From positions 124,001-188,000 of the forward strand of contig JAIXQP010000017.1 of the NCBI GenBank assembly GCA_027485675.1: a stretch of DNA of 64,000 nt, in the 5' to 3' direction. The notes below the pieces were generated by a model that ran no database searches, was not told where the DNA came from, and was given only the letters and a program-made list of their open reading frames with translations. Both the position numbers and the translations under genes were made by a program. The DNA is from Terriglobales bacterium (lineage in GTDB: Bacteria > Acidobacteriota > Terriglobia > Bryobacterales > Bryobacteraceae). Below, piece after piece: positions 8,258 to 17,437 of the stretch. The stretch's first letter is position 1, and each line of letters starts with the position of its first letter.

Positions 8258-9658
8258 TTAAGCGAAAAGACGGTCGTGGACCTTCCCCTTGCCATCCTTA
8301 GTGACGTAAAAGGGACGCTGTTCGATTTCGTATTTTGTGTCCGGGGCGATTCCCAACGCCGAATAGAGGCTCGCATGCAGATCTTCAATCCCAATCGGGT
8401 CCTTGATCGTCTTGCAAGGCCGCTCCGGCGCCGTCTCCCCGTACACCGAGCCTTTCTTGATGCCGCCGCCAAAGGCCAGCACGCTCACGGCGTCCGTAAA
8501 GTGGCGATGCATCCCGTAGTGCTTCAAATCGGTCATGACTTCGGGCACCGTCACCTGGTTCTTCACCTCCAGCCCCGGCTTGCCTTCCGTCATCATGTCG
8601 CGGCCGAACTCGGTCGCCACCACCACCAACGTCGTATCCAGCAGCCCGCGCTGTTCGAGATCGAGAATCAGCTGCGCAATCGGCGCGTCAATCGTCTGCT
8701 TCATGCCGCGAACCCGGGTGTGGCCGTTCTCGTGCGTATCCCAGAAGCGGAACGGGATGTACTCGGTGGTCACCTCAATAAACCGCGCCCCCGCCTCCAC
8801 CAACCGGCGCGCCAGCAGGCAGCCGAGGCCAAAGCGCGAGGTGTTGTAGGTGTTGTAGGTCTTCTCGGGCTCAAGCGACAGATCGAACGCCTTCGCCGCC
8901 GGCGAAGTCAGCAGCCGGTGGGCGTTGTCGAGCGAGTTCAAAAAGCTCTCTTTCTGCGCGTTGCTGCCCTGCTGAATCGGGGAGGAGGCCAGCAGCTTCC
9001 GGTGCAGCTCCCGCCGGCTCGCAAACCGGCTCTGGCCAATCAGTTCGTTCGGCCGCGTCACCGCCACCGCATCGCGCGGATCCACAATGTGGAACGGCCC
9101 GTACTCGGCCCCCAAAAATCCCGCCGTGTGGAACGCCTTCACAGCGTCGGATTCGCCGCCAATCTCCAGATTCTGCCCAATCGAAAGGAACGCCGGAATG
9201 TCCGGGTTCTTCTTGCCCAGCGTCCGCGCCACAAACGCCCCGAAGTGCGGGCAGGCCACGCTCTGCGGCGGCGCATAGCCCGTGTGCCAATGGTACTGGT
9301 GCCGCGAGTGGAGAATAAACCCCAAATCACCCACCCGGTGCGACCGGATCAGCGTCCCGCGATCCATCACGCTCGCAATCTTCTCGAGGCCCTCCGAGAT
9401 CTGCACCCCATCAATCGCCGTCGGAATCGGCTTGAACGTGGAGAGCACCCGGTCGCTCGGCAACCCCGTTTCGTAAGGGGTATACTGCTTCGGGTCAAAC
9501 GTCTCGGTCTGCGCCATGCCGCCGGCCATCCAGAGCAGGATCATGCTGTCGGCTTTGCCGGAACGCGGCGCCGAAAGCAGCCGGGGACTATTGCCGTGCA
9601 GCGCGGCCAGCGTGGCGGCGGCGCCATGACGAAGGAAAAAACGGCGATCAATCGACAT
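8258..9658 (-). CDS. DUF1501 family protein with Tat-type signal
   Basis: A 466-residue protein beginning MSIDRRFFLRHGAAATLAAL, a twin-arginine type signal. The body matches the DUF1501 (sulfatase-like alkaline-phosphatase fold) family: ILLWMAGGMAQTETFDPK, HSRHQYHWHTGY, and VVVATEFGRDMMTEGKPG near the C-terminus. In Planctomycetes and Acidobacteria these proteins are nearly always encoded next to PSCyt/DUF1549-DUF1553 proteins, and the upstream gene here is exactly that, overlapping by 11 nt. The biochemical role is not established; export and a metal-dependent hydrolase fold are likely. Confidence 0.9.
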   Translation of the reverse strand: MSIDRRFFLRHGAAATLAALHGNSPRLLSAPRSGKADSMILLWMAGGMAQTETFDPKQYTPYETGLPSDRVLSTFKPIPTAIDGVQISEGLEKIASVMDRGTLIRSHRVGDLGFILHSRHQYHWHTGYAPPQSVACPHFGAFVARTLGKKNPDIPAFLSIGQNLEIGGESDAVKAFHTAGFLGAEYGPFHIVDPRDAVAVTRPNELIGQSRFASRRELHRKLLASSPIQQGSNAQKESFLNSLDNAHRLLTSPAAKAFDLSLEPEKTYNTYNTSRFGLGCLLARRLVEAGARFIEVTTEYIPFRFWDTHENGHTRVRGMKQTIDAPIAQLILDLEQRGLLDTTLVVVATEFGRDMMTEGKPGLEVKNQVTVPEVMTDLKHYGMHRHFTDAVSVLAFGGGIKKGSVYGETAPERPCKTIKDPIGIEDLHASLYSALGIAPDTKYEIEQRPFYVTKDGKGKVHDRLFA

Positions 9659-11726
9659 ACTGAAACTCCGGATGGTTGATCAAAATCCACAACAGGTCTT
9701 CCACCTCGGCCTTCTGCGCCAGCTCCCGTTCGGCGGGCGCGGGGGCCCGGCCCAGCGTCTGCAGGAAGAGGTCGTCCACCAGTTTGGCCGGCTTCCGCAG
9801 CGGCACCGGCGGGGCGTCGGTAATCCGCGCGAGCAGGTTCCGGTCCGGCGGCGCCGGGAAGATGTAGCCGCGCACGGCGCTATTGATGTCGCTCTGCTTG
9901 CCGGAAACATCAAGCTCCAGAGCGCCCGTCAACCGGTGCTCGCCGGGGGGAATCGTTAGCTTCACTACCTTTCCCAGACGGCCCTCTACCGCCACCGGTT
10001 TCCCGTCCAACTGTAAATCCAGCCAGCGGACCACGGTCCGTTCGGGGTCGAAGCTGCCAATATCATCCACCAGGAAGTGGACCTCCGGCCCCTTCACGGC
10101 GATATCGAACGGCCGCTTCCCTTCCCGGCGCAGGCCGGAGCTATCCCACAGGCTCTGCGGCGGCGTGGGCAACATGCCCACCAGCCGCTGCGCGCCGCGG
10201 CGGAGCTGCTGGTGAATCGTTACGCCGTTCACGAGTTCGAGCGCTTGCAGCGTCGAGCTCTCGGAGTTCCGCGTCGTGATCACCTGGTCGCGCATCGGGC
10301 GGCCCAGCGCACGGGTCAGCGCCGTGCTCCGCAGCTCCCACTCGCGCGCGAACCGCGCCGAGGTATCCGTCTGCACTACGCGCCACTCGCCGGTAATCGC
10401 CGAGAGCGTGTCCACAATCTGCTCGGCGGTCAGCCGCCGCGGCACGGGGCCCTGGAACTTGGTTGTCAGGTTCGCCTCGGCCGGCTGCTGCCAGGCGCGG
10501 CTGGTCATGATCAGCTTCACGAGCCGATGGATATCGTAGTCGCGCGCGAAATCCACGGCGAGCCAATCGAGCAGATCGGCGTTGAACGGCTCGGCGTCCA
10601 TATCGTCCACCGGTTCGACAATGCCCCGGCCAAAAAGCTTGGCCCAGATCCGGTTGACGAATGTCCGCGCCAGGCGCCCATTCTTGGGGCTCGTAAACAA
10701 CGCGGCGGCATCGGCCCGGCGGTTCTCGCCCACGGGCGGCCCTACGGCCGGAAACAGAAACTCCGGACCCACCTTCTCGCCGGTCTTCACGTCGCAGCGA
10801 TATAAATCGAGCTCCCGCTCTTCACTAAACAGCGCGGCCATCCCGTAGGCTTGTTTCAGCTTGTATTGGTTGATGAACGAGTCATGGCAGCTGGCGCACT
10901 TCAGGTTCACGCCCAGGAACACCTGCGCCGTATTCTGCGCCGCCTGAATCATCGGCCGCTGGCTCGCGTTCACGTCGCCACGCCAGTTGATGCCCAACAA
11001 AAAGCCCTCCGGCGAATCCGGACCCACCGGGTTCACCAGCTCCCGCACCATCTGGTCATAGGGCATGTTGGCGTTCAGCGCCTTGACGAGCCACGGCCGG
11101 ATCGACTTCTCGCCGCCATGGTAAGCCCGCAGGTCATCCCGCAGCAGATCGTTCCAGAAGCTGATCCAGTGCCCGGTCACCATCTTCCGATCGGCCAGCA
11201 GTTGGTCCACCAGTTTGGCCCGGTTGCCGTCGAAGCTGCGGAACTGCTCGGGGGTCGGGGTGATGCCCCACAGGTCCAGGTAGGCCCGGCGGACGAACAC
11301 CGCATCCGGCACCACTTTCCCAGTAAATCCTTGATTATAAAGGAGCTTATCAATTGGGTTCGTTTCGTTATTCTGCGGTAAAGCGACCACGCGGGGCTCG
11401 AGCGGAGCCCGCCAGGCCGACGGCGCTTTGTGCGAAACGTCCGTCCATGGCAGGTCCGCCTTCACCCACGCATCGAGGATGGCAATCTGTTTTTCGTCCA
11501 GGCTCTTGCCCGTGGGCGGCATCGGCAACCCGGCTTCGCCCTTCACCCGGGCGACAATCTCGCCCTTGCCCTTGAGCGCGCCCTCCCGCGTCGCCAGCGA
11601 GAAGCCGCCCTGCGGCGTCGCGCCGCTATGGCAACCCAAGCAGCGCGACGCCAGGATCGGATGCACGTCCGTCGCGAAATCCACGGCTCCGAGCGAGCCG
11701 GCAACGAAAAACAGAAGCCACCGCAT
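9648..11726 (-). CDS. PSCyt1-DUF1549-DUF1553 exported cytochrome-type protein
   Basis: A 692-residue protein with a signal peptide (MRWLLFFVAGSLGAVDF) followed at residues 29-33 by CLGCH, the heme c motif of the planctomycete cytochrome domain (PSCyt1). DUF1549 follows (PIDKLLYNQGF, RRAYLDLWGITPTPEQ, second CxxCH as CASCH), then DUF1553 (TFVNRIWAKLFGRGIVEPVDD). The domain order is standard for the family, though the C-terminal part includes an extra beta-rich segment (VHFLVDDIGSFDPERTVVRW). It overlaps the DUF1501 gene by 11 nt, the usual pairing. The role is unknown; co-occurrence with sugar oxidoreductases elsewhere suggests extracytoplasmic carbohydrate oxidation, which is inference. Confidence 0.9.
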   Translation of the reverse strand: MRWLLFFVAGSLGAVDFATDVHPILASRCLGCHSGATPQGGFSLATREGALKGKGEIVARVKGEAGLPMPPTGKSLDEKQIAILDAWVKADLPWTDVSHKAPSAWRAPLEPRVVALPQNNETNPIDKLLYNQGFTGKVVPDAVFVRRAYLDLWGITPTPEQFRSFDGNRAKLVDQLLADRKMVTGHWISFWNDLLRDDLRAYHGGEKSIRPWLVKALNANMPYDQMVRELVNPVGPDSPEGFLLGINWRGDVNASQRPMIQAAQNTAQVFLGVNLKCASCHDSFINQYKLKQAYGMAALFSEERELDLYRCDVKTGEKVGPEFLFPAVGPPVGENRRADAAALFTSPKNGRLARTFVNRIWAKLFGRGIVEPVDDMDAEPFNADLLDWLAVDFARDYDIHRLVKLIMTSRAWQQPAEANLTTKFQGPVPRRLTAEQIVDTLSAITGEWRVVQTDTSARFAREWELRSTALTRALGRPMRDQVITTRNSESSTLQALELVNGVTIHQQLRRGAQRLVGMLPTPPQSLWDSSGLRREGKRPFDIAVKGPEVHFLVDDIGSFDPERTVVRWLDLQLDGKPVAVEGRLGKVVKLTIPPGEHRLTGALELDVSGKQSDINSAVRGYIFPAPPDRNLLARITDAPPVPLRKPAKLVDDLFLQTLGRAPAPAERELAQKAEVEDLLWILINHPEFQYVD

Positions 11727-11735
11727 TTGTTTTGC

Positions 11736-12878
11736 CTAAACCTTAACCCACTTCTGCTTCTTGGCCGACTCCGCCACCTTCTCGAGCAGAATCATGCCGC
11801 GGAGACCGTCCTCAAACGTCGGATAGTCCACCGGCGCCGACGGGTCCGCTACCTTCCGGTAGAAGCGCTTGTAGAGCGCCTTGTGCGAATCGTCGTAGCC
11901 TTCGCTGTGGCCGCCGGGAAGTTCGGCGTATTCGGCCGCCTTCGGATGCAGCAGCGATCCGTCCTTGACGATCAACTGATTCGGCGTATTGCGGTGGCCG
12001 ATCCACAGGCGGTCCGGCTCCTCCTGGTTCCAGGAAACGCCGGCCTTGGTGCCGAAGATCTCAAAGGCGAACTTGTTCTTGCAACCAGCCGCCACCTGGC
12101 TGACGGTGAAGGCGCCGCGGGCGCGGTCACCGAGGTGCAGCATCACGGCGCCCCAGTCGTCCGTCGTGATCTCCACGTCGTCGTAATCCTTCGGCTTCAG
12201 CTTCTTGCCGGCAAAGGTCTGAATGGCGACCTTCGGCTTCTTGCGGGTCTTGTGGAAGGTGGCCAGGTCGGCGCAGACCCCGGTGATGGGCAGACCAGTC
12301 AGGTGCTGGATCATATCCATCCAGTGCGAGCCGATGTCGCCCATGGCGCGGAGTTCGCCGTTGCGTTCGCTCTCAATGCGCCAGTTGTAGTCCGTCTCAT
12401 ACAGCAGCCAATCCTGCGAATAGGTTCCCTGTACGTGTAGAATCTCGCCGAGCTCGCCCGATTCAATAATCCGGCGGATATGCTGCACCACCGGGTAGTA
12501 GCGCAGGTTGTGGCACACCGCGTTCGCCAGGTTCTTCTTCTCGGCCAACGCCACCATGGCCTTCGCCTCTTTCGAGGTCACCGTCAGAGGCTTTTCGCAA
12601 AGGACCGCCTTGCCGGCCTCGAGGGCGGCCATCGACATGGGATAGTGCAACGCATTCGGCGTCAGGACGTGGACGGCGTCGATCGACGGATCCGCCAGCA
12701 GGGTCTTGTAGTCGCCGGTCGAGCGCTCAACGCCCATCGACTCAGCGAACTTTTTGGCCGAAGCCTCCGAGGAGCCGGCGACGGCGACAACTTCGACATT
12801 ACCCAGGCGGCGAACGCCTTCAATGTGAACCCGGCCCATAAATCCGGTGCCGATGATTGCGGTGGTCACTTTTTTCAT
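11736..12878 (-). CDS. Gfo/Idh/MocA family NAD(P)-dependent oxidoreductase
   Basis: A 380-residue cytoplasmic dehydrogenase. The Rossmann start TTAIIGTGFMGRVHIEGVRRL binds the dinucleotide, and VLCEKPLTVTSKEAKAM is the conserved EKP motif carrying the catalytic Lys. The C-terminal domain (GDIGSHWMDMIQHLTGLP, GHSEGYDDSHKALYK) matches the substrate-binding alpha/beta domain. Such enzymes oxidise or reduce sugars or inositols. It is first in the minus-strand run leading to DUF1549, DUF1501 and the cobalamin adenosyltransferase (9-nt gap to DUF1549). A perfect 17-bp palindrome lies 5 nt upstream of its ATG and may be an operator. Confidence 0.9.
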   Translation of the reverse strand: MKKVTTAIIGTGFMGRVHIEGVRRLGNVEVVAVAGSSEASAKKFAESMGVERSTGDYKTLLADPSIDAVHVLTPNALHYPMSMAALEAGKAVLCEKPLTVTSKEAKAMVALAEKKNLANAVCHNLRYYPVVQHIRRIIESGELGEILHVQGTYSQDWLLYETDYNWRIESERNGELRAMGDIGSHWMDMIQHLTGLPITGVCADLATFHKTRKKPKVAIQTFAGKKLKPKDYDDVEITTDDWGAVMLHLGDRARGAFTVSQVAAGCKNKFAFEIFGTKAGVSWNQEEPDRLWIGHRNTPNQLIVKDGSLLHPKAAEYAELPGGHSEGYDDSHKALYKRFYRKVADPSAPVDYPTFEDGLRGMILLEKVAESAKKQKWVKV

Positions 12879-12883
12879 ATCCT

Positions 12884-12900
12884 CACTGTATCTTACAGTG
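12884..12900. promoter_or_regulatory. Palindromic operator candidate
   Basis: CACTGTA-TCT-TACAGTG is a perfect 7+3+7 inverted repeat in the 45-nt space between the divergent oxidoreductase (start 12878) and the small membrane-protein gene (start 12924). Its position suits a repressor site controlling one or both genes; it could also form an RNA hairpin next to the oxidoreductase ribosome-binding region (GAGG). It does not fit the LexA spacing. Confidence 0.45.
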
Positions 12901-12923
12901 GGCTATGCTGTTAGCAGTTCGCG

Positions 12924-13202
12924 ATGAAGGTGACGATTCGATTGGCCCCCGGGCCCAGAGTGAAGCGGGAAGGTACCCGCAACCAGCGTTTGGCGCTGGC
13001 CACCGCTGCTTTACTCACTCCGTTTTCGCTGATGGCCTTCGCCCTGGGATTCTGGCGCCTGGCGGCCGATATGAACTGGGCCAAACAGTTCGCCTTCTCC
13101 GACGGTCCGCTGTCGCACTGGCAGGTCTGGATTGGCGCGGGGCTGCTGCTCCAGGGGGGCGCCGTGCTGCTCAATCGCTACGGCAGTCCCTCTGCTGAAT
13201 AG
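12924..13202 (+). CDS. Small two-helix membrane protein
   Basis: A 92-residue protein with a basic N-terminus (MKVTIRLAPGPRVKREGTRN) and two hydrophobic segments, about residues 25-48 (LATAALLTPFSLMAFALGFW) and 66-85 (HWQVWIGAGLLLQGGAVLL). It is probably an inner-membrane protein. I do not recognise a family. It is divergent from the oxidoreductase and followed 64 nt later by the rhomboid gene. A TATGCT hexamer lies 14 nt before the ATG. It is real by codon pattern and membrane topology, but the function is unknown. Confidence 0.65.
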   Translation: MKVTIRLAPGPRVKREGTRNQRLALATAALLTPFSLMAFALGFWRLAADMNWAKQFAFSDGPLSHWQVWIGAGLLLQGGAVLLNRYGSPSAE

Positions 13203-13266
13203 GGAACCCGGCGGGCCCTTCGTGCATCTTTAAGAGTGTTCGACTGCTGCTATTCTGAAGAGGTCC

Positions 13267-14031
13267 ATGGGCTCCCCGTTCCGCTCCTTTTCGTCGGGTT
13301 CGTCATCTTCGGGGTTGGTAACCCCGGGCGTGAAGTGGTTGCTGATCAGCAACACTGCGATTTTTGTGTTCACGCTGCTGGCCAAGGCCTTCGCCGGATG
13401 GCAATTTCAGGCGTTGAAGCTCATCCCGGAGGACGTGTTTTCGGGCATGATCTGGCAACTGGTCACCTACCAGTTCCTGCATGACGTGAACGGCTTTCAG
13501 CACATTCTCTTCAACATGTTTTCCCTCTTCGTGACGGGTCCCATGCTGGAGAGCACCTGGGGCACGCCGCGTTTTCTGAAGTACTACCTTCTGTCGGGGA
13601 TCGGCGCGGGCATTACGGTTTGTCTGGCCAGCGTCCTGCTCGGCGCGACGCAGCAGCCCACCATCGGCTGCAGCGGCGCCATCTTTGGCCTGATGATCGC
13701 CTACGGCATTCTCTTCCCCAATATCCTGTTCTTCGGTTCGATTCCGGCCAAGTATTTCGTGATGATCTTCGGCGCGATCAGCTTGCTCGGGGCCATCGCG
13801 ATGGACGGCTCCCGCGTCAGCTATGTGGCCCACCTCGGCGGTCTGCTCACCGGCTGGCTCCTGATCAAAACGGGAATGCTCCAGCGGATGGGCGGCAAAG
13901 CCGGAGCGGCCTGGGACCCGATGGCTTCGTTTCGTCAATCCGTGAAGGAATGGAAACTCCGCCGGGCCCGAAAGAAGTTTCAGGTGTACATGAAGCAGAA
14001 GAGTGGCCGCGACCCATTCGACGTCCAATAG
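13267..14031 (+). CDS. Rhomboid-family intramembrane serine protease
   Basis: A 254-residue integral membrane protease. HILFNMFSLFVTGPMLE (residues 79-95) is the conserved loop/TM region with the HxxxN signature, GCSGAIFGL carries the nucleophile Ser136, and YVAHLGGLLTGWLL carries the catalytic His189. About six transmembrane helices precede a basic C-terminal tail (KLRRARKKFQVYMKQK). Rhomboids cleave transmembrane segments of client proteins; no client is evident. The Ser-rich start before residue 18 could mean the true start is slightly further in. GAAGAGG precedes the ATG as a ribosome-binding site. The next gene starts 17 nt after the stop. Confidence 0.92.
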   Translation: MGSPFRSFSSGSSSSGLVTPGVKWLLISNTAIFVFTLLAKAFAGWQFQALKLIPEDVFSGMIWQLVTYQFLHDVNGFQHILFNMFSLFVTGPMLESTWGTPRFLKYYLLSGIGAGITVCLASVLLGATQQPTIGCSGAIFGLMIAYGILFPNILFFGSIPAKYFVMIFGAISLLGAIAMDGSRVSYVAHLGGLLTGWLLIKTGMLQRMGGKAGAAWDPMASFRQSVKEWKLRRARKKFQVYMKQKSGRDPFDVQ

Positions 14032-14047
14032 GAGTAAAGTGACCATC

Positions 14048-15184
14048 ATGCGCAATCGGCTTTTCCTGCTCGCCTTCGTCTTCACGTTGTCCTTCTCGGT
14101 GGTTTGGAGCCAACAGGGTCCTGGCCCAATTGGGTCGGAGACCAAGGCGAAGCCCCGCAAGAAGACCGGCGATGGCGCCCCGGCTCCGGAGCCGGAACAG
14201 GAAAAGGTCGAATCGAAGTTCAAGAAGAAGGAAGGCGATCAGCTCCCCGAAGGTCTGCCGACCTTTAAGAGCGACGTGGCGACCGTGAACGTCGACGTTG
14301 CCGTGCTCGACAAGAACGGCCGGTTTATCCCCGGCATTCCCCGCGGCAACTTCCGGATTCTGGAAGACGAGGTGCCGCAGAACATCGGCGGTTTCGCCTT
14401 GGGCGAAGCGCCAATGACCGTCTGCATGGTCATCGAGTTCTCGAACCTCTACCAGCAGTACTGGAGTAACGGTTGGTTTGAAACTCTTCAGGCCTCCTAC
14501 GGCTTCTTAGAGACACTGAAGCCGGAAGACTACGTCGCCGTGGTCGCCTACGATCTCCGCAGCGAGATCCTGAGCGATTTTTCGACCGACAAGCGGAAGG
14601 CCTACGAGGCGATGCAGCGGTTGCGCATTGCCGCCTACAGCGAAAGCAACCTCTATGACGCGCTCACCGATACCGCCGACCGCATGTCCACAATCGAAGG
14701 CCGCAAGGCCATCGTCGTCATTGCCAGCGGCATCGATACCTTCTCGAAGCTCACTTTCGACAAGACGCGCAAGTCGCTGCAGCAGAGCGGGGTGCCGATC
14801 TACGCCATCGGCATTATGCAGGCTCTGCGCGAATGGATGGACGCTCGGGGCTTCATGGGTTCGATCCAGCGGCTCGACTTCCTCCAGGCCGACAATCAGA
14901 TGCGCACCTTCGCCCGCGAGACCGGCGGCCAGTCCTACTTCCCCCGCTTCTTCGGCGAATTCCCCAATATTTACCGCCAGATCCACGAATCGCTGCGCAG
15001 CCAGTACTCGATCACCTACACCCCGACGAACCAAGCCAAGGACGGCAAGTTCCGCAAAATCCGCGTGCAACTCGTCAACCCGGCCACCAACGAACCGCTC
15101 CGCATCGTCGATGAGAAGGGCAAGCCGATGAAGTACACCATCATCGCCAAGCCCGGCTATAACGCCCCCAAAGAAGTCGAATAG
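14048..15184 (+). CDS. Secreted VWFA-related acidobacterial domain protein
   Basis: A 378-residue exported protein. The signal peptide is MRNRLFLLAFVFTLSFSVVW. A linker rich in Lys/Glu/Pro is followed by FKSDVATVNVDVAVLDKNGRF, the strand that opens the VWFA-related acidobacterial domain, and by the alpha/beta A domain (residues about 120-340). The metal site is degenerate: the DxSxS motif of true VWA domains is not seen at the expected position (VIEFSNLYQQYWS). ESLRSQYSITYTPTNQAKDGKFRKI near the end is a family hallmark. The ATG at 14048 has AGGAG upstream and begins the signal peptide, so it is preferred over an in-frame codon at 14003. Binding partner unknown; one of three such proteins here. 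Confidence 0.88.
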   Translation: MRNRLFLLAFVFTLSFSVVWSQQGPGPIGSETKAKPRKKTGDGAPAPEPEQEKVESKFKKKEGDQLPEGLPTFKSDVATVNVDVAVLDKNGRFIPGIPRGNFRILEDEVPQNIGGFALGEAPMTVCMVIEFSNLYQQYWSNGWFETLQASYGFLETLKPEDYVAVVAYDLRSEILSDFSTDKRKAYEAMQRLRIAAYSESNLYDALTDTADRMSTIEGRKAIVVIASGIDTFSKLTFDKTRKSLQQSGVPIYAIGIMQALREWMDARGFMGSIQRLDFLQADNQMRTFARETGGQSYFPRFFGEFPNIYRQIHESLRSQYSITYTPTNQAKDGKFRKIRVQLVNPATNEPLRIVDEKGKPMKYTIIAKPGYNAPKEVE

Positions 15185-15227
15185 TCAAGCAAAACATCTG
15201 TCGCGTTTTGATGCCGATAGAAGTGCG

Positions 15228-15256
15228 TTGACAGTCCGTTTACACCTCTGTTACCT
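15228..15256 (+). promoter_or_regulatory. Possible promoter of the receiver gene
   Basis: A perfect TTGACA (15228-15233) is followed after 17 nt by TTACCT (15251-15256), a poor -10. Predicted transcription would start about 17-20 nt before the receiver-gene ATG. The -35 match is good, the -10 is weak, so this is only a candidate. Confidence 0.35.
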
Positions 15257-15279
15257 TCGCATGGTCCTCTGTCCCTTCA

Positions 15280-15735
15280 ATGAAGTTGAAAGCTGAAAGA
15301 ACGCTTCCGGTAACGGCGAGTTTGTTACTGGTCGATGACAACCCCTCCGGTTTGGCGGCACGCAAGATGGTTCTGACCGAACTGGGTTACGAGATAACTA
15401 CCGCGACCAATGCTGAAAGAGCCATAGAGTTGTTCCAACAGAGTCCGTTCCCGTTGGTGGTTACGGATTACAAGATGCCCGGCAAAAACGGCGTCGAATT
15501 GATTCGAGCAATCCGAGAAGTCGCACCGCAAACGCGTATCGTCCTGATTTCTGGTTTCGTGGATGCCATGGGCATCACCGAAGAAAACAGCGGCGCCGAT
15601 GCGGTAATCATGAAGAGCGCTAACGAGGTGGTGCAACTCGTCCGCGCCGTCAACCGGCTCAGTAAGCGCACAGCAGCCAAGCAACCCGCTCAGGCAAAAA
15701 GCGCCCTGAAACTGAAGAAATCCGCCGGGTCCTGA
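15280..15735 (+). CDS. Single-domain response regulator (receiver only)
   Basis: A 151-residue protein with a CheY-like receiver domain at about residues 14-130: acidic pair in LLLVDDN, phosphoacceptor Asp63 in VTDYKMPG, Ser91 in LISGF, and conserved Lys112 in IMKS. A basic, Ala/Lys-rich tail (residues 129-151) follows and carries no DNA-binding domain. It would act by protein contact in the cytoplasm. There is no histidine kinase next to it. It ends 13 nt before the GH3 start. Confidence 0.88.
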   Translation: MKLKAERTLPVTASLLLVDDNPSGLAARKMVLTELGYEITTATNAERAIELFQQSPFPLVVTDYKMPGKNGVELIRAIREVAPQTRIVLISGFVDAMGITEENSGADAVIMKSANEVVQLVRAVNRLSKRTAAKQPAQAKSALKLKKSAGS

Positions 15736-15748
15736 TAGGATGGGCAAG

Positions 15749-17437
15749 ATGCTTTTTTGGCGCCTTGCCCTTCTTCTGGCCGCCGCTACCCTGCTGGCCG
15801 CGCCTGCCCCCAAGAAAGCCGCCGCGGGCCCTGTGCAACGGTGGATGAACGCGTTGACACCCCGCCAGCGCGTGGCGCAGTTGGTGATCATCAAAAGCGT
15901 GGGCACCCTGCCGCCATCCCGCTCCCGGGCCTACCGCGCCTTCGTCAAATCGGTGGAGACCGATGGCGTGGGGGGAATCATCGTCAACAACCGGGTGGGC
16001 CGCACGGGAGCCATCAATGCCGAACCGTTCGAGATGGTGACGTTTCTCAACCGGATGCAGAAACTGGCCAAGGTGCCGCTGCTGATCGGCGGGGATTTCG
16101 AGCGCGGCGCCTCCATGCGCGTGGCCGGAACGGTAAAGTATCCCCACTCCATGGCCTTCGCCGCCACCGGCAGCACTGAGTACTCCCGGTACTTAGGACT
16201 AGCAACCGCCCGCGAGGCCCGGGCCTTAGGGGTTCACTGGATCTACGCGCCCGACGCGGATGTGAATAACAATCCGGAGAACCCAATTATTAATATTCGC
16301 TCTTATGGCGAAGATCCCGAGTTAGTCGCGCAGCACGTCAAGGCATATATCGAAGGCGCGAAGAGCGACCCCGCGAATCCAGTACTAGTAACTCTAAAAC
16401 ACTTCCCCGGCCACGGCGATACGGCCACCGATTCGCACGCCGGCATGCCGAAACTTGAAGTCGACCGGGTGCGGCTCGACCGGGTGGAACTCGTCCCCTT
16501 CCGGGCCGGGATCGCGGCGGGCGTGGATAGCGTCATGACGGGCCACATCGCCCTGCCGGCGGTGGACCCCACTGGCGCTCCGGCCACGATCTCGAAACCC
16601 GTCATTACCGGCCTCTTGCGCGGAGAGTTGGGTTTTCAGGGCATCGTCTCCACCGACGCCATGGATATGGCCGGCCTGACGGCCCAGTATCCCCCGGGCG
16701 AGGCAGCGGTGCGCGCCCTCGAAGCCGGGGTGGATGTCCTGCTCATCCCCGCGAATCCGGAGGCCGCCATCAATGGTGTAATGGCGGCCATCCGCAGCGG
16801 ACGCCTCACACAGGCCCGGGTGGACGCGAGCGTGCGCAAGGTGCTGGCCGCCAAAGCGAAGCTGGGGCTCGATAAGAGCCGCTATGTGCCGGCCGAAACG
16901 CTCTCCGATACCCTCGACGCCCCCGGCGCGGCGGAGAAGGCGGTGGAGATCGCCGGCCGCGCCGTGACGCTGGTGCGCGACAAAAGCGGACTGCTCCCGC
17001 TCGCTAAGGATGCGAACGCCTGCGTCCTACTGCTCGCCGAACGAAAGGGCAACACCAACGGTCAGGCGTTTCTCGATGAAATGGCCGCCCGCGCGCCGAA
17101 AGTACCCGTTCAACTGCTCGATCCGCAAACGCCCGCCCTCGCCCCGCCCGAAGGCTGCGGAACGGTCGTTGTGGGCGCTTACGCCCAGATTGGCGGCTAC
17201 GGCGAGAAGAACGCGCCGCTGCCCGGCGCCTATCCGGAACTGGTGGGCGAACTCATAAAATCCGGCAAACCGCTCATCCTGATCGGGCTCGGCAACCCGT
17301 ACATGATCCGGGCCTTCCCGGAGATTCCGGCCTATTTCACCACCTACAGTCCGGCGCCTCCCAGCGAAGCAGCCGCCGTGCGGGCGCTCTTCGGCGAGAT
17401 TCCGATGACGGGCAAAAAAGTGGTAACAGTGGAGTAA
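15749..17437 (+). CDS. Exported glycoside hydrolase family 3 (beta-N-acetylhexosaminidase-like)
   Basis: About 562 residues with a signal peptide (MLFWRLALLLAAATLLAAP). The NagZ-type motif KHFPGHGDT (about residues 217-225) with a following DSH, and the nucleophile Asp in VSTDAMDM (about residue 303) place it in GH3 with N-acetylglucosaminidase-like enzymes; a C-terminal alpha/beta domain follows. It would trim GlcNAc-containing glycans such as peptidoglycan fragments or chitin oligomers outside the cytoplasm, whereas proteobacterial NagZ is cytoplasmic. Start choice: an ATG at 15740 is also in frame, but the one at 15749 has AGGA at 8-nt spacing and begins the signal peptide directly. Its stop overlaps the next start (TAATG). 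Confidence 0.87.
   Translation: MLFWRLALLLAAATLLAAPAPKKAAAGPVQRWMNALTPRQRVAQLVIIKSVGTLPPSRSRAYRAFVKSVETDGVGGIIVNNRVGRTGAINAEPFEMVTFLNRMQKLAKVPLLIGGDFERGASMRVAGTVKYPHSMAFAATGSTEYSRYLGLATAREARALGVHWIYAPDADVNNNPENPIINIRSYGEDPELVAQHVKAYIEGAKSDPANPVLVTLKHFPGHGDTATDSHAGMPKLEVDRVRLDRVELVPFRAGIAAGVDSVMTGHIALPAVDPTGAPATISKPVITGLLRGELGFQGIVSTDAMDMAGLTAQYPPGEAAVRALEAGVDVLLIPANPEAAINGVMAAIRSGRLTQARVDASVRKVLAAKAKLGLDKSRYVPAETLSDTLDAPGAAEKAVEIAGRAVTLVRDKSGLLPLAKDANACVLLLAERKGNTNGQAFLDEMAARAPKVPVQLLDPQTPALAPPEGCGTVVVGAYAQIGGYGEKNAPLPGAYPELVGELIKSGKPLILIGLGNPYMIRAFPEIPAYFTTYSPAPPSEAAAVRALFGEIPMTGKKVVTVE

Noticed and set aside
8276-9679. Plus-strand frame of 467 codons
   Set aside because: Antisense to the DUF1501 gene; Arg/His/Gln-rich without motif.
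12884-12900. LexA box
   Set aside because: The CTG...CAG spacing is 7 nt, not the 10 nt of the proteobacterial LexA site, and no SOS gene is adjacent.
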